This document shows positions 39,741 to 52,541 of a DNA stretch of 64,000 nt, in pieces. The notes beneath the pieces are model-generated. The model saw only the letters and a program-made list of their open reading frames with translations. It ran no database searches and was not told the origin of the DNA. Position numbers and translations under genes: made by a program. The stretch's first letter is position 1. Every line of letters begins with the position of its first letter. Source of the stretch: Purshia tridentata (lineage: Eukaryota; Streptophyta; Magnoliopsida; Rosales; Rosaceae); NCBI GenBank assembly GCA_003254885.1, contig QANT01007790.1, forward strand, positions 1-64,000, given 5' to 3'.

Positions 39741-42700
39741 ATGGCTCGCTTTCACCCTCCCACTCTCCGTTTCGCATTCTTCTATACCCTTATTGCCCTA
39801 ACTACAAACCCCAGCTTCCTTCTAGCATCCAAAGACGACGACTTTTCGATAATTGATTCCGATTCCGATACCTTTCTCTTCCACCAGGACTACTCACCCC
39901 CGGCTCCGCCGCCTCCGCCGCCGCATCCGCCGTCCGTCTCGTGCATCGATGACCTCGGTGGCATCGGCTCGCTGGACACCACGTGTCAGATAGCCTCGGA
40001 TTTGAACCTCACCAGCGACGTGTACATAGCAGGGAAGGGCAATTTTTATATCCGACCCGGGGTGAGATTCGATTGCGCGAGTCCTGGTTGCTCCATAATT
40101 CTTAACATTACTGGTAATTTTAGCTTAGGTAACTCTTCGTCGATTTTCGCGGGGGCTTTCGAGCTGGTGGCTTACAATGCCAGCTTTCTCAATGGCTCGG
40201 CGGTGAACACGACTGGGTTGGCGGGGAAGCCGCCGCCGCAGACTAGTGGGACTCCGCAGGGGATAGACGGGGCGGGCGGGGGACATGGAGGGCGGGGCGC
40301 GTGTTGCTTGGTGGACAAGACGAAGCTCCCGGAGGATGTGTGGGGAGGCGACGCCTACTCGTGGTCGACGCTGCAAAAGCCGTGTAGTTACGGGAGCCGA
40401 GGGGGGTCGACCACCAAGGAGGTCGATTATGGAGGTTTAGGGGGCGGGAGGGTGAGGCTGGAGGTTAAGACATTTCTTGTGGTGGATGGCAGTGTTTTGG
40501 CTGATGGAGGTGATGGAGGGAATAAAGGTGGAGGTGGCTCTGGTGGCAGCATCTACATTAAGGCCCATAAAATGTAATATTCATCACCATTCCTTCTGTT
40601 TGTTAAAACTATTTTATTGGTTTTTGTGTAGAATGGAATTTATGTTTTGATTTATATGTTGATGACAAAATGTAGAAAAGAGAAGATATAAGATGACTGT
40701 AGTTTAGATGATGAGTTTGGCTTTATTTTGTAAGTTGGAGTCCTAGGGATTGAAAAGGAATTGAAATTTTGACATCTCTCTACGTAAGAACTGGCAATAT
40801 GATAGACTTTTGGGCCTTACCGGATTATATGCTTTTTTTTGGTTGAGTGTGTTGAAAGGATCATTTACTTAATATTTTTATAGCTCGAGGAACTAAGTTG
40901 TAGATTATAATGAGCAAAGAACTCAATTTCTTTTGAAAAGAATAAGGACAGAACTCAGTGTATATGCAGAAACCTAGATTATCATGTACCAAGGTCACTG
41001 GTTTCACTGGATACATGATATCTTTTGTAGTTGAGCATCAAGTGATGGTTATTTTTCATCTGTATCATTCAGATATGATTGTGGGTGGGTGGGTGTTTGT
41101 CCATTTTCCACCACGTTGCATTTCATTGTTTTGATGCCCCAAGTCTGCATGAGTGTTGGTATGATTGTGCTTTGCATCTGCATCAAGTTTTATGACTACA
41201 AAAATTATTATACGTAGACCTTTATGCCTTTTAATATAAGTATGTTGTTGTGAAGTGCAGGACTGGTGATGGCAGGATAAGTGCTTGTGGTGGTAACGGT
41301 TATGCTGGTGGCGGCGGTGGAAGAGTTTCGGTTGATGTTTTCAGCAGGCATGACGACCCAGCAATTTTTGTGCATGGTGAGACACCATTTTTTTGCCTGA
41401 CATGGCTAGTTCTCTTGTCATTTCTTATAAAAGTTTTAGGACGACCTTATGTGCAACTTTGCAATTTCCTTGACGTGTTTTCTCTATTTCTCTGTGACTG
41501 TATCCGTAAATGTGCAAGTACGGTGACCTTAATTATCTTATTTTCAGGAGGAAGTAGTTATGCTTGTCCAGAAAATTCAGGTGGTGCTGGGACATTATAT
41601 GATGCAGTTCCTCGAAGCCTAATTGTGCACAATCATAATAAGTCAACAGATACAGAAACACTTCTTTTGGAGTTCCCTTATCAGCCCCTTTGGACAAATG
41701 TGTATGTTCGCAATAATGCCAGGGCCACTGTCCCTTTGCTTTGGAGTCGTGTCCAGGTTTGTCAAACTCAAAATTTGTAATCTATACTTCTGAAGGTGTT
41801 GTTGCTTCCTACCCTAGGAATTCTCATTCTTTTAGCCAGCCTATGTGTACACACTTTCTTGTTGAGGATAAGAGATGGTTTTTGTTTAATATTCCTTGTC
41901 TTACTTTCTTATAGTTACTCAATGTAGTTTTTTTCAAAAATTAGAGGGTACAGGTGCCAATGCTACAAAGAATTTGAAAAAAATGAATATAAATTCGATC
42001 CCAGGTATGGGTTGTGCGCAAGTTTTGTGTTGATATAGATGTACAATTCTAACTGTTTTACCATCTTATATGGTTGTGCTTACCCACAGTCATGGTTCCT
42101 ACTGTGTGTAATTTTTTTTTTTTGGGGGGGGGGGGGGGGNGGGGGGGGCGGGGTGCTGTGGGTGAGTTACATGTATGCCTATATCTATGTATGTTTTATT
42201 TACTGTAGTAACTGGTGCATTGGATGTATGTTATTTGTATTTTTCATAGTACGTCATTATTTCTTATTTTGTGGATCTATTTTGCTCTTCCAAAAATCAG
42301 AATAAAGTTTCTTAATTTGTGTTTAAGAGTGTTTTTTTTGTGATTGGTGAACTCTGTGTTCAAGTCATCAAGAGTATAACTATATATATAATGTAATTTT
42401 TCTTCATTTTGTTATTTTGTACTTCTATTTTGTTCTTTCTGGGAGATGCACCTATGTTGCATATGAGGTATTAGATTCAGTCATCCACCTGATGCTCTGC
42501 AGGTGCAAGGACAAATAAGTCTTTTGTGTGATGGTATGTTAAGCTTTGGACTTCAACATTATGCTTCATCAGAGTTTGAGTTATTGGCTGAAGAATTGTT
42601 AATGAGCGACTCTGTAATCAAGGTAGGTGGCAACTTGTGGATTTCCTTGTTTGAAGTTCTTTGTTCTATTAGATGCAATTTTGTTGAAATTTTTTTTCAA

Positions 42701-45700
42701 TTGCTGTCAACTATTGATGTGTCAGTTCAACTCACAGCTTAATAATCTTTGTGAGAATATCATATTTCTGCTTAATGTCAAATGACAGGGCTTGCATTTC
42801 ACCTTGTGCGGAAGCATTTGATTTTTGGCACTTCTGATTTTGAACTTGATATGATGCTTATGGTAACTGGCCTTTTTTTCTTTTTCTAACTTCAGGTTTA
42901 TGGGGCCCTGCGCATGTCTGTAAAAATGTTCTTGATGTGGAATTCCAAGATGCTCATAGATGGTGGTGGGGAGGAAGCTGTTGAAACATCCTTACTTGAG
43001 GCTAGTAACTTAGTTGTTCTCAGGGTAAATTGCTCACTATCTTTTTGCCTTTTTTGGGGTTCATTTCTCATGATGCATTCACATTTGACAAGTAATCTTT
43101 CTTCATAATAGGAATCATCTGTGATACACTCTAATGCAAATCTTGGAGTTCATGGACAAGGTTTATTGAACTTATCAGGACCAGGAGATTGGATTCAAGC
43201 ACAACGTCTGGTTCTATCACTATTCTACAGTATTCATGTGAGTGACTTTGCTCAGATTTTCACTATCCTTGATGTTTAAGCTTCTGTAATGTGTTTCTTG
43301 GTTAACTTTTTATTCTTATGTTCTTGTAACTGATCAGTAATTTCAGAGATTTTAGTTGTGGCATTTTGGTTGTTATGCAAATCTTTGCTTTGTCTTGATA
43401 GATTTTTCTTCCTATTGCTATTTTGCTTGGTTGGTGGTTTAATACTGAAAATTATTTTCCTTAATTTTTTTTGTTGTTAACACCTAGTTAGCAGTATGGC
43501 ATGAGAGGAGTAGATATATAATCTTAAGCATGTAGTTATACTTAATTTGTTTTGCTTTTTGTGTGCATTGCTTAAGGGATTGCTATGGCATATACTTGTT
43601 CTTATCATCCTGGTTCTTTGTTGAAATGGGCTATGTTTCTTATTTATCAGTGGGCTGATTAAAATCTATCTGTGGCATTTTGAATAGAAACTTATTCAGA
43701 GATTCGATAAGCCATCATATGATGGATTGTATGTGCTATATCTTTAGTCAAATTTCACATTATTATTGATCGTTTCCTTTTTTTTTTTTTCTTTATGAAG
43801 GTTTCTATATCTTTAGTCAAATTTCACATTATTATTGATTGTTTACTTTTTTTTTTTTTTTTTTTTTTTGAAGGTTGGGCCTGGATCTGTCTTGCGTGGT
43901 CCCTTAGAGAATGCCTCATCTGATTCTGTGTAAGTTTGACCTGGGTTGTATTGTCTTCTGGTTGAATTTGCCTCCCCTCCCACCACCCACACCCCAATAC
44001 CACTAATATATCTATTGTCATGTTTCATAGAACACCAAAGCTCTATTGTGAAAACAAAGATTGTCCTGTTGAGCTACTTCATCCACCTGAAGATTGCAAT
44101 GTGAATTCATCACTGTCCTTTACTCTTCAGGTGTGTTATGAGTTGAGTCATGCAGTAAGGGGGCTTAAAAATTAATTTTTGTGGCCAAGTTTTACATTCT
44201 CTTGACTGTTACTTTCCTGTGTCAGATATGCCGAGTTGAGGATATCAATATTGAAGGCCTCATAAAAGGGTCCGTTGTTCATTTCCATCGGGCAAGGACT
44301 ATTGCTGTCCAGTCTTCTGGAACAATAAGTGCATCTGGAATGGGTAAGCTTTTTTGGAACCCTAATCCCAACCCTGAAGTACATGAAGCAGATTCTGAAT
44401 CACTTGGAAGAATCATCTTTGTTTTTTTTTTTGGGGGGGTTGGGTTACTTATTTGTGTTTAAGCAGGCTGTACCGGTGGCATTGGCAGTGGAAACATTCT
44501 GAGCAATGGAATTGGCAGTGGTGGAGGGCATGGCGGTAAAGGTGGGTTGGCATGTTATAATGGTAGTTGTGTTGAGGGTGGAATCTCATATGGGAATGCG
44601 AAGTTGCCTTGTGAACTTGGTAGTGGAAGTGGAAATGACACTTTAGCTGGTACAACGGCTGGTGGTGGCATTGTAGGTAAGCTTATGTTTGAGCTGATAA
44701 GTTTGGTGGTTTTCATGCTATTTTTCTTTCAATTGGTGGAAGAAATTTGAATATAGCCACATCCTAGTGCTATTAAAAACGGTTTCCTTTTCAGCATGTA
44801 TGAGGTGGAGACAAAGTTTATGTTTAATGCTGATAGTTTAGGCAGTTTTGATGCTATTTTTCTTTCATTTGGTGGTAGACATTTGAATGTTGCCACATCC
44901 TAGTGCTGTTAGTAGTAGTTTTCCCTTTCAGCTTCTGTCTGAGGCTGAAACAAATCTAATCTTCTGCCACTTCTTCAAAAATTGTAATTCACTATGGTTT
45001 ACTTCATTGCTTATGCACAACTTGGCTATGTTTATACTTTCTTAGTTGAGTTCACAGTTACCATTTTCCAATAGTTTTTCACATGGTAACACATTGCATC
45101 TTCCTGACAGTAATGGGTTCTTCAGAGCATCCCTTGTCAAGTTTATCCATTGAAGGCTTGGTGACAGCTGATGGTGAAAGTGTTGAAAGAACTTTAAGAA
45201 GAGAAAAGTTTTCCATTGTTGATAATTTAACTGCAGGTCCTGGGGGTGGGTCTGGTGGAACTGTACTTCTTTTTCTGCGAACACTAGCTCTTGGTGAGTC
45301 TGCCATTCTTTCGAGTGTTGGGGGATATGGTAGTTCCAATGGGGGTGGTGGAGGTGGTGGTGGAAGGATTCATTTTCATTGGTCAGACATTCCCACTGGA
45401 GATGTGTATCAGCCCATTGCAAGTGTGGACGGAAGCATCCTTGCAGGGTTTGTATAGTCTAATTTCTTCATATATTCTTACATGCTACATAATTAGGATG
45501 CCACTTTTAATCTATGTTGGTAGGGCATTGTTATGCAGTCAATTCTTTGAAAGAAGAATTAATAATTCTATTGTTTTATCTGGTAACATCTTGGTGTTTG
45601 GTTTCACTATTACAGGGGAGGTGTGGGTAGAGACCAGGGTGGTGCTGGAGAAAATGGAACAGTGACTGGCAAAGCTTGCCCAAAAGGGCTTTATGGGACC

Positions 45701-48700
45701 TTTTGTGAGGTAGGGTCTCAATATTTTGACATAGTGAAATCTATTTCTTGTGCTCTTATAACAATTTGTTTGTTGAATCAGTTATTTTAGTTTGTATGCC
45801 CGTGTGCAATCCGCATCTCTGGTAAATTTGATTTTTATTTTGAAGCTCTAGCATGTATCATTTCTGTGATACTTATCCTTTTAACCACCTCCAACTCGCC
45901 TTGGGGATAGTTTCTGCTCTCTCTCTCTCTCCCCCCCTCCCTCCCTCTCCTCCCTCTTCTCTTTATGATGCAGGACAGAAGCCTGCCTTGCTACAGTAAT
46001 AGGGCAAAAAACCACAGTAGGAAGGAAATTCCAGCAATAAACAGTAGAAAAGAGAGAGATAAAGCTTATAGAATCAAAGTTGGTATGTAAATAGATGGGT
46101 TATAGGGTTTAGAGACCCAAGAGAAACTCTAAAATCAGAAAACTCTGAATAATATTGATAAGAAAACTGTCTTTTACAACCTCAAGCTTAAACTATAAAC
46201 CTAAAACAATAAATCTTAGCTAACTATGAAAACATAAAGTAAAATTATAATTGACTAAAATGTAATATAGGAAGCTAATAATAGAAAACCTAATTGAATC
46301 AGGGAACAAAACTATTAATTTGTAAGTTGGCTAACGGGTCTACTCAGGTTTGGAAAGCCTCTTCGATGCTCCTGCATCACGTTATCTCCCTCCCACACCT
46401 ACTTTGACAATGATATTACTATAGTTCAACCATTAATAATTGCTATAATTCTTATTTCATTATATGTTCTTCAGGAATGTCCACCTGGCACTTATAAGAC
46501 TGCTATTGGGTCTGATGGGGCACTTTGTCAAAGTTGTCCTGCTAATGAGCTTCCCCATCGTGCAATTTATATTGCTGTGCGAGGTACTTCTATAAAAGTT
46601 GGGAGTCAGAAGGCCTACTGCCTATGAGTTCTAATGGACTTGCATTCTCTGATTTGCAGTCTGTTGGATCTTGTTTTCAGCTCCATATTATTTACTAATT
46701 TGTCATGTAAATCATGTTTAGAAGTATTTTCAACTTCTGGTAACTAATATACGAAACCACTCCTCCTCTTATCAGGTGGTGTTGCTGAGACTCCTTGTCC
46801 TTACAAATGCATTTCAGACAGATATCACATGCCACACTGTTATACAGCTCTTGAAGAGTTGATTTACACATTTGGTGGGCCTTGGCTATTTGGTCTTCTT
46901 CTGATTGGTCTTCTCATCCTGTTAGCTTTGGTACTCAGTGTTGCACGCATGAAACTTGTTGGGGTTGATGAATCACCAGGCCCGGCTCCCACTCAACATG
47001 GCTCACAAATAGATCACTCTTTCCCTTTCCTGGAATCATTGAATGAGGTTTTGTTATTGTATAATAAACTTTTCCTTTGTAGTTCGTACTGATTTTTGCA
47101 TTGATGAAAAATAAGGGTTTTACTCTCTCTCTCTCTCCAACCCTACTTTAGAGATTGATAAGCTGGTATTCATATTGTAGGTTTTGGAAACAAACAGAGC
47201 TGAGGAGTCCCAGAGCCATGTGCACAGAATGTATTTTATGGGTCCTAATACTTTCAGCGAACCTTGGCATCTGCCCCACACTCCTCCAGAACAAATAAAA
47301 GAGATTGTGTGAGTTAACTTGTATTTATTTATTTTTATTTCTGTATCTCACTAGGGATTTTGAGGAACCTTCCAAGTTATGGTTATTTCCTCTTCACTTA
47401 TTATTGATTTTTGTTTTGTAATATAACAAATCCAAAAGGTTAGAGTTTTGAAATATAGCATTCCCTGCTAATTTATTCAATCTGGCAGATATGAGGGTCC
47501 ATTCAATACATTTGTCGATGAGATTAATGCCATAGCCACTTATCAATGGTGGGAGGGAGCAATGTACAGCATTCTTTCTGTTCTTTTATACCCCCTTGCA
47601 TGGTCATGGCAGCAGTGGCGCAGGAGATTGAAATTGCAACGTCTACGTGAATTTGTTCGATCGGAATATGATCATGCCTGCTTGCGTTCTTGTCGTTCAC
47701 GAGCTCTTTATGAAGGGATAAAGGTTTGCATTGCAGAATTATAGGTTCAATGTGTTGTGGTTCATATCAGGGTCGTGAATCATATGTATATATTGCCTGT
47801 GATTATTCCGTGTAAATGTGATTGAAGGGTACTTGAAACTAATTTGGGTGCATTATTTAAAATCACTTCATGCTCAGAGTGTTGTTCCGAACAAAATTGA
47901 TCTTTATGCTCTCAGCAAAAGTAATTCGTTACCATTACTTCCTTAATGAGTTGTTATGTTGTGGTTACTGGTTACTATCAGTTTCTTTTTCCTCTTTTAT
48001 ATTTGAATATCTGTGTATTATTATATATTGTGTTGTACTTGGATGGTTGCTAATCCTGTAACATTTTTACTGTATTACTGCTAGGTAGCTGCAACTTCTG
48101 ATTTAATGCTAGCATATATGGACTTCTTCCTTGGTGGGGATGAAAAGAGAACTGATCTTCCTCCTCGTTTACATCAAAGATTTCCTATGTCATTACCTTT
48201 TGGAGGTGATGGAAGTTATATGGCTCCTTTCTCACTTCACAGTGATAATATTGTTACAAGCCTCATGAGTCAGGTTTGTTGATTGGTGCTGACAATTTCA
48301 AAGGCCATTTGGCCAAAATGATTTGTATATGTTCTAGCTCCTATAGAATTATATTAATCATAACGCTTTTGCTTTGCAGTCAGTACCTCCTACCACTTGG
48401 TACCGTCTGGTGGCTGGTTTGAATGCACAATTGCGCTTAGTTTGTCGTGGGCGGCTAAGAGTTACACTTCATCCTGTCATTAGGTGGCTTGAAAGCTATG
48501 CCAATCCTGCCTTAAGGATTTATGGTGTACGTGTTGATCTTGCCTGGTTTCAGGCTACAGCTTGTGGTTATTGTCATTATGGAGTTGTGGTATATGCTAT
48601 TGAAGAAGTCAGTGATCCCGCCTCTATTACAAGCATAGATGGAGCAATACAACCTGATGAATCACGGTAATGGTTTGTAATGTTTGCATGGTGAAAATTC

Positions 48701-50235
48701 TGTGCATGAGATTATGACTAAATATGTATATTCCCATTACCACCATTTAGTTGGTACTCTTACGTTGGCACTTGGGATGCTTTGAATGGTGTTGAAATAT
48801 TCTAATAAGGTTATAGGAAATTTGGAACAGAGATAAGTTGATAACATTCTCACATGTGAACACATGAACAGAGTGACTTTAGTGGTATAGACAATACAAG
48901 AAATATTGGTGTAGGCATAGCGTCAAATAGAAAAGTTAGTATACCTGTTGTGCGATTTGAGCGATTTTAAGTAAGGAGTATAAAGCACCCACTGTAGTAT
49001 ATATGTAGCAATACACTTGGACGCTGCCCAAGTTTGACTTTGGCTTTTCTTCGACTTACTGTGCAAATAGCATTTACAAAGAAGATTTATCTGGTCACTT
49101 GAGAGAAGAAACACTCATAAGCCAATCTCGCAGAAGCAGTGAAAGTTACACGAGACGAAAGAGAGCATATGGAGGGATTATAGATGCTAACAATTTACAA
49201 ATGCTTGAAGAAAAGAGAGATATATTTTATCTTCTCTCTTTTATGCTTCATAACACTAAACCTGTTGGACACCAGGTATTTCTCATGCTTATAGTAACAA
49301 AGTATATATTAATAGTATTATATATGTGCTGGTGATTTCAAACCTGTCTCATTCTGAACATAATTTTTTGATGAAATGCAGGATCTCGTTGGTTTAGTCA
49401 TCTCAATGCTTCTTTTAGGAGATTTTAGCTTAGTTTTGCTTACATTGCTCCAGTTGTATTCATTTTCGTTAGCGGATGTCTTTCTGGTTCTCTTTATTTT
49501 ACCCCTCGGCATTCTTCTCCCATTTCCTGCTGGTATCAATGCTCTATTCAGTCATGGACCCAGACGTTCTGCTGGCCTTGCACGTGCATATGCTTTGTGG
49601 AACCTTACATCCTTTATTAATGTTGTAAGTTGCTATTCTTTAACTTATGTTTTGCAAGTCTTCTCTCACCCTATAACATATAAGGGACTTCATAAGTCTT
49701 CTCTATCCCTATAACAGGAAAATATTATTTTGGTACAGCTGTTTTAAGTTCAAAAATTGTTTTCTTTTGTTTGGCTGTAAGCTTGTTATCTCAACAAAAC
49801 TATATTATTTGCTTACTGGAGTCTGGGTATACTTGTTTGTTCTACATATTTCTTGGAAAGCATTGAATTTTATATAATGATCCTGAGTTGTTTTTGCCAG
49901 GTGGTTGCTTTTGTATGTGGATATGTTCATTATAACATTCAATCATCAAGTAAAACACATCCATTTCAACCCTGGAATTTTAGCATGTGAGGGGATTCTC
50001 TAGCTACCAAGGACTTAATTAGTCTGAATAGTATGCTTTATCATTGACACAATATTCAACTAACAGGAACAATATTCTGTGGTGCAGGGATGAAAGTGAA
50101 TGGTGGATTTTCCCTGCTGGACTGGTTGTTTGTAAAATATTTCAATCCCAGCTAATCAATTGGCATGTTGGCAATCTGGAGATTCAAGACCGTTCGTTGT
50201 ACAGCAATGATTTTGAGCTGTTTTGGCAATCGTGA
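39741..50235 (+). CDS. Large glycine-rich multi-pass membrane protein, function unknown (22 exons)
   Basis: Exons: 39741-40573, 41261-41376, 41548-41756, 42503-42622, 42896-43024, 43112-43237, 43874-43929, 44031-44130, 44226-44343, 44467-44676, 45111-45447, 45616-45709, 46475-46583, 46776-47047, 47181-47308, 47489-47723, 48085-48273, 48380-48666, 49071-49275, 49382-49624, 49901-49986, 50088-50235; 1449 aa. A signal peptide is followed by a Pro-rich run (residues about 54-65). The ectodomain of about 850 residues has recurrent Gly-rich loops (GGGHGGRG, GGGGSGGSIYIKA, GGNGYAGGGGGRVSVDV) spaced like a beta-solenoid, then a Cys-rich stretch (CPPGTYK). A membrane span lies at about 889-911 and several more in the C-terminal third (VGLVISMLLLGDFSLVLL, VFLVLFILPLGILLP). 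It ends ELFWQS. I recognise a plant-specific family that includes Arabidopsis At4g32920 and At5g11700; no biochemical role is known to me. Confidence 0.88.
42140..42140. other. Ambiguous base in a poly-G run (intron 3)
   Basis: A single N sits inside a G homopolymer at about 42124-42148, within the intron between exons 3 and 4 of the membrane-protein gene. It marks local sequencing uncertainty and does not affect coding sequence. Confidence 0.95.
43736..43873. repeat. Tandem duplication copying a splice acceptor (intron 6)
   Basis: A unit of about 66 bp containing TATCTTTAGTCAAATTTCAC, a poly-T tract and TGAAG|GTT is present twice (about 43737-43803 and 43806-43873). The second copy provides the real 3' splice site of exon 7; the first ends in ATGAAG|GTT at 43800, a decoy acceptor. 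Using it would add 73 nt and shift the frame. Confidence 0.8.
44681..44952. repeat. 136-bp tandem duplication in intron 10
   Basis: Two diverged copies share TGCTATTTTTCTTTCA at 44716 and 44852 and GCCACATCCTAGTGCT in each. Each copy ends in a pyrimidine tract plus CAG (CTTTTCAG, CCTTTCAG), so both resemble acceptors although the used acceptor is at 45110. Confidence 0.8.
45914..45965. repeat. CT/CCCT low-complexity tract (intron 12)
   Basis: A (CT)n run followed by C-rich and CCCT repeats. The rest of this 765-bp intron (45966-46474) is AT-rich and may be a dispersed-repeat remnant, but I see no ends that would allow a family call. Confidence 0.7.
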
Positions 50236-51605
50236 TTATATTTAACAAGAAGATATTCTCCACATTTAACATGTTTTTTGGTTCTTTTTTAATACATTTC
50301 TTTTGTATTTGAATTTGATACTAGGTGAGTTATTGACATAGACAGGTAGAGAAAGAAAAATGTCGAAATATGAATTTATGAAAGTAAAAAGAAATAGAAG
50401 AGAGAAAGAGAGGCATTGATATTTATGTAACGACTTTTGAACAATGTGCAGTCAGTTTTCTGTAAATAGTAATTGGGGCATATACCCACTCTTCAGTGGA
50501 TTCGAGTCCTTGTTTGTATCTGTTTACTTACCACTCCTACTTTTAAGTGTAAATAAGACTTTCTTGGTCTTATTTATTAAATAATTTTAATTTATTGTTT
50601 GGATCAATTAGCATGATAACTGTTTTTGAATACAAACATATAGCTTTGTCCTGCTGATACAATGAAAAGGGTTAACAACCCAAACATAACATATCAGCCT
50701 CAACCAGTTTTCAGTTTCAGTGCTGCCAAAGAAGTCTCCACTTCCTAAATTGCAGCATATCTTCCCTTTGCACTAGACGACAGACTTCATTAGAAGTGTA
50801 ATGAAAATGAAAACCCTAATTTCAATAGCTTTCTTTTCAGCGGCTTGTACCCACTGAAATCCCCATTCTTTCTAGTCATGATTATGGATGTCTGAACCAG
50901 CATCTTTTGGAATTCAATTTCCTTGAATCATCTTGGTGCTCACAGGCAAATGCTTAGATGGTGTCTCAAAGAGCAAAGCATCCCATAAAGCGAAGTCAGT
51001 AAGCAACAAATGATTGGTTGAGCACATATTCCTTAAGGCCAGGAAAAGTGTAACCTCATATTAGCTTCAAATCCCCCAATAACCACCCCTATATATATAC
51101 AAATTTTTCCAGTAGGACGCCTAAATTTTCTCTGCACGAAGTTTTTTAGTTAAAGAACAGACATGGATATTTTTATTTTATTTTGCATTTTTTATGCAAC
51201 TTCTTAGAGGGTTCAACATTTTAAGATATAGTCATATAGAATGTTATATTTTAGGGTGTAAAATTATTATTCGATGTTCAAAATTCGAAAGTTAAAACTA
51301 AAATCTAAGTAACGAGTTCTCAAAACAATAAGTTAAAACCATTTCGATTCCCAAAACAATGTAACAATTCTTTCTTTTTTTGGCCAGGGAAACAATGTAA
51401 CAATTCAATATAGTGAAACAGTGAAATGTCAGAAAGCACAAGTTCATATGTTAGAATCACTACAAAAATACTGTTCTCTCTCTCAAACAAATGATTGAAC
51501 GAGGACACTTCTAAAATCAGGGGACATAAAAGTTTCATGTGTTTTCGTTGATCCCCTGCATAGCTAAGAACCCCAAGAGAGAAGAAAAAAAGCCACCTAA
51601 TACTG
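50236..51605. other. Convergent spacer, membrane protein / GatC
   Basis: 3' UTRs of the two converging genes and AT-rich DNA between. No coding exon or RNA gene was recognised. Confidence 0.45.
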
Positions 51606-52487
51606 CTACTCCCTGTTCAGAATTTTGGGAACTTTTATGTACAGCTCCTCATAGTTTGGAACAGCAGCAATCATGGCCTCCCTGTTGAAAAACAAATTAA
51701 AGCTTCGGTAGATTTATTAAAAAATAAAATAAATGTGAACCCAAATTTGAATACTCAAACACTGAAACGACCGTCTCACCTATTCTCAAATGTTTCAGGA
51801 ATATCATCACGGAAGTTATCACCTTCAGTATCTGCAATCAACACAAAGATAGATTAAAGGAAACAAAAAAATCATACTTTGAAACCAACAGTGTGAAGTG
51901 TGAGCTAAAATAAGTGATTATGGAAGGCTTTGAAGCACCTGCTCTGATTGAGGGCTCTACAGTTTGAAGATCAACAGCTTGAAGCTGTCCAAACCTGCAA
52001 AAAAGACCAACCAACCAATCCTCGTCATAAGTTCACAACAACCCAGAAGGCAGAAACACTTCAACATGGTGTCAATTAAAAGAGAAGAACAAGAAGCTTA
52101 CCAATCTACGACTTGTCGAATTTTGGGAGCAAATTCTTCAACCTTATAAGAGTGTAAAACAGACAAATGTATGAAATAAAAAGCATGGAAATTAAATCAT
52201 GCAATGTATGATTATGGAAAAATCAAATGAAAGGAGGAGTGCAACACCTCATGAGGGGTCAGAGAAATTCTAGCAGTCTCAGCCAAACGAGGCACATCCA
52301 GAGGTTCCAGAGAAGACCCACTATCTGTTGTTGTTGCTGAGCAATTTGTTCGGACCCAGTTGTTGTTACGAGGATAAAGCACTTTTGGAAATTTGGGTTT
52401 GCAGTTGAAGTTGTTGGATAAGAACTGGGTCTTGGGTAGAAAAGAAGAAGATGCTCCTTTAACCAGAAGTAAAGCTCTGCTTCCCAT
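51606..52487 (-). CDS. GATC: Glutamyl-tRNA(Gln) amidotransferase subunit C, organellar
   Basis: Exons 52487-52248, 52142-52102 (41 nt), 51994-51939, 51831-51780 and 51681-51606 join to 154 aa. Residues 1-60 are Ser/Asn/Lys-rich with few acids, fitting a plastid and/or mitochondrial transit peptide. The GatC domain follows: LDVPRLAETARISLTPHE, VEEFAPKIRQVVDWFGQLQ, VEPSIR, and the end region FRDDIPETFENREAM. GatC stabilises the GatCAB complex, which converts Glu-tRNA(Gln) to Gln-tRNA(Gln) in organelles. The W-F-G junction across exons 2 and 3 supports the 41-nt exon. A partial duplication of the sequence around the start codon lies directly upstream. Confidence 0.92.
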
Positions 52488-52541
52488 TTTCTTCGTATCC
52501 TCAAAACTCGAAACTCAGAAGCAAAGCTCTGCTTCCCTTTC
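52466..52541. repeat. Short duplication around the GatC start codon
   Basis: AAAGCTCTGCTTCCC occurs at about 52470 (overlapping the first codons) and again at about 52517. The upstream copy reads AAAGGGAAG on the minus strand where the gene has AAATGGGAAG, so it lacks the ATG. Confidence 0.8.

Noticed and set aside
42039-42305. Open frame across the poly-G/N tract
   Set aside because: Intronic, contains an ambiguous base and a homopolymer, and has no similarity to anything I know.
45966-46474. Possible retroelement remnant in intron 12
   Set aside because: The AT-rich text has the feel of a dispersed repeat, but no terminal repeats, primer-binding site or coding trace can be pointed to.
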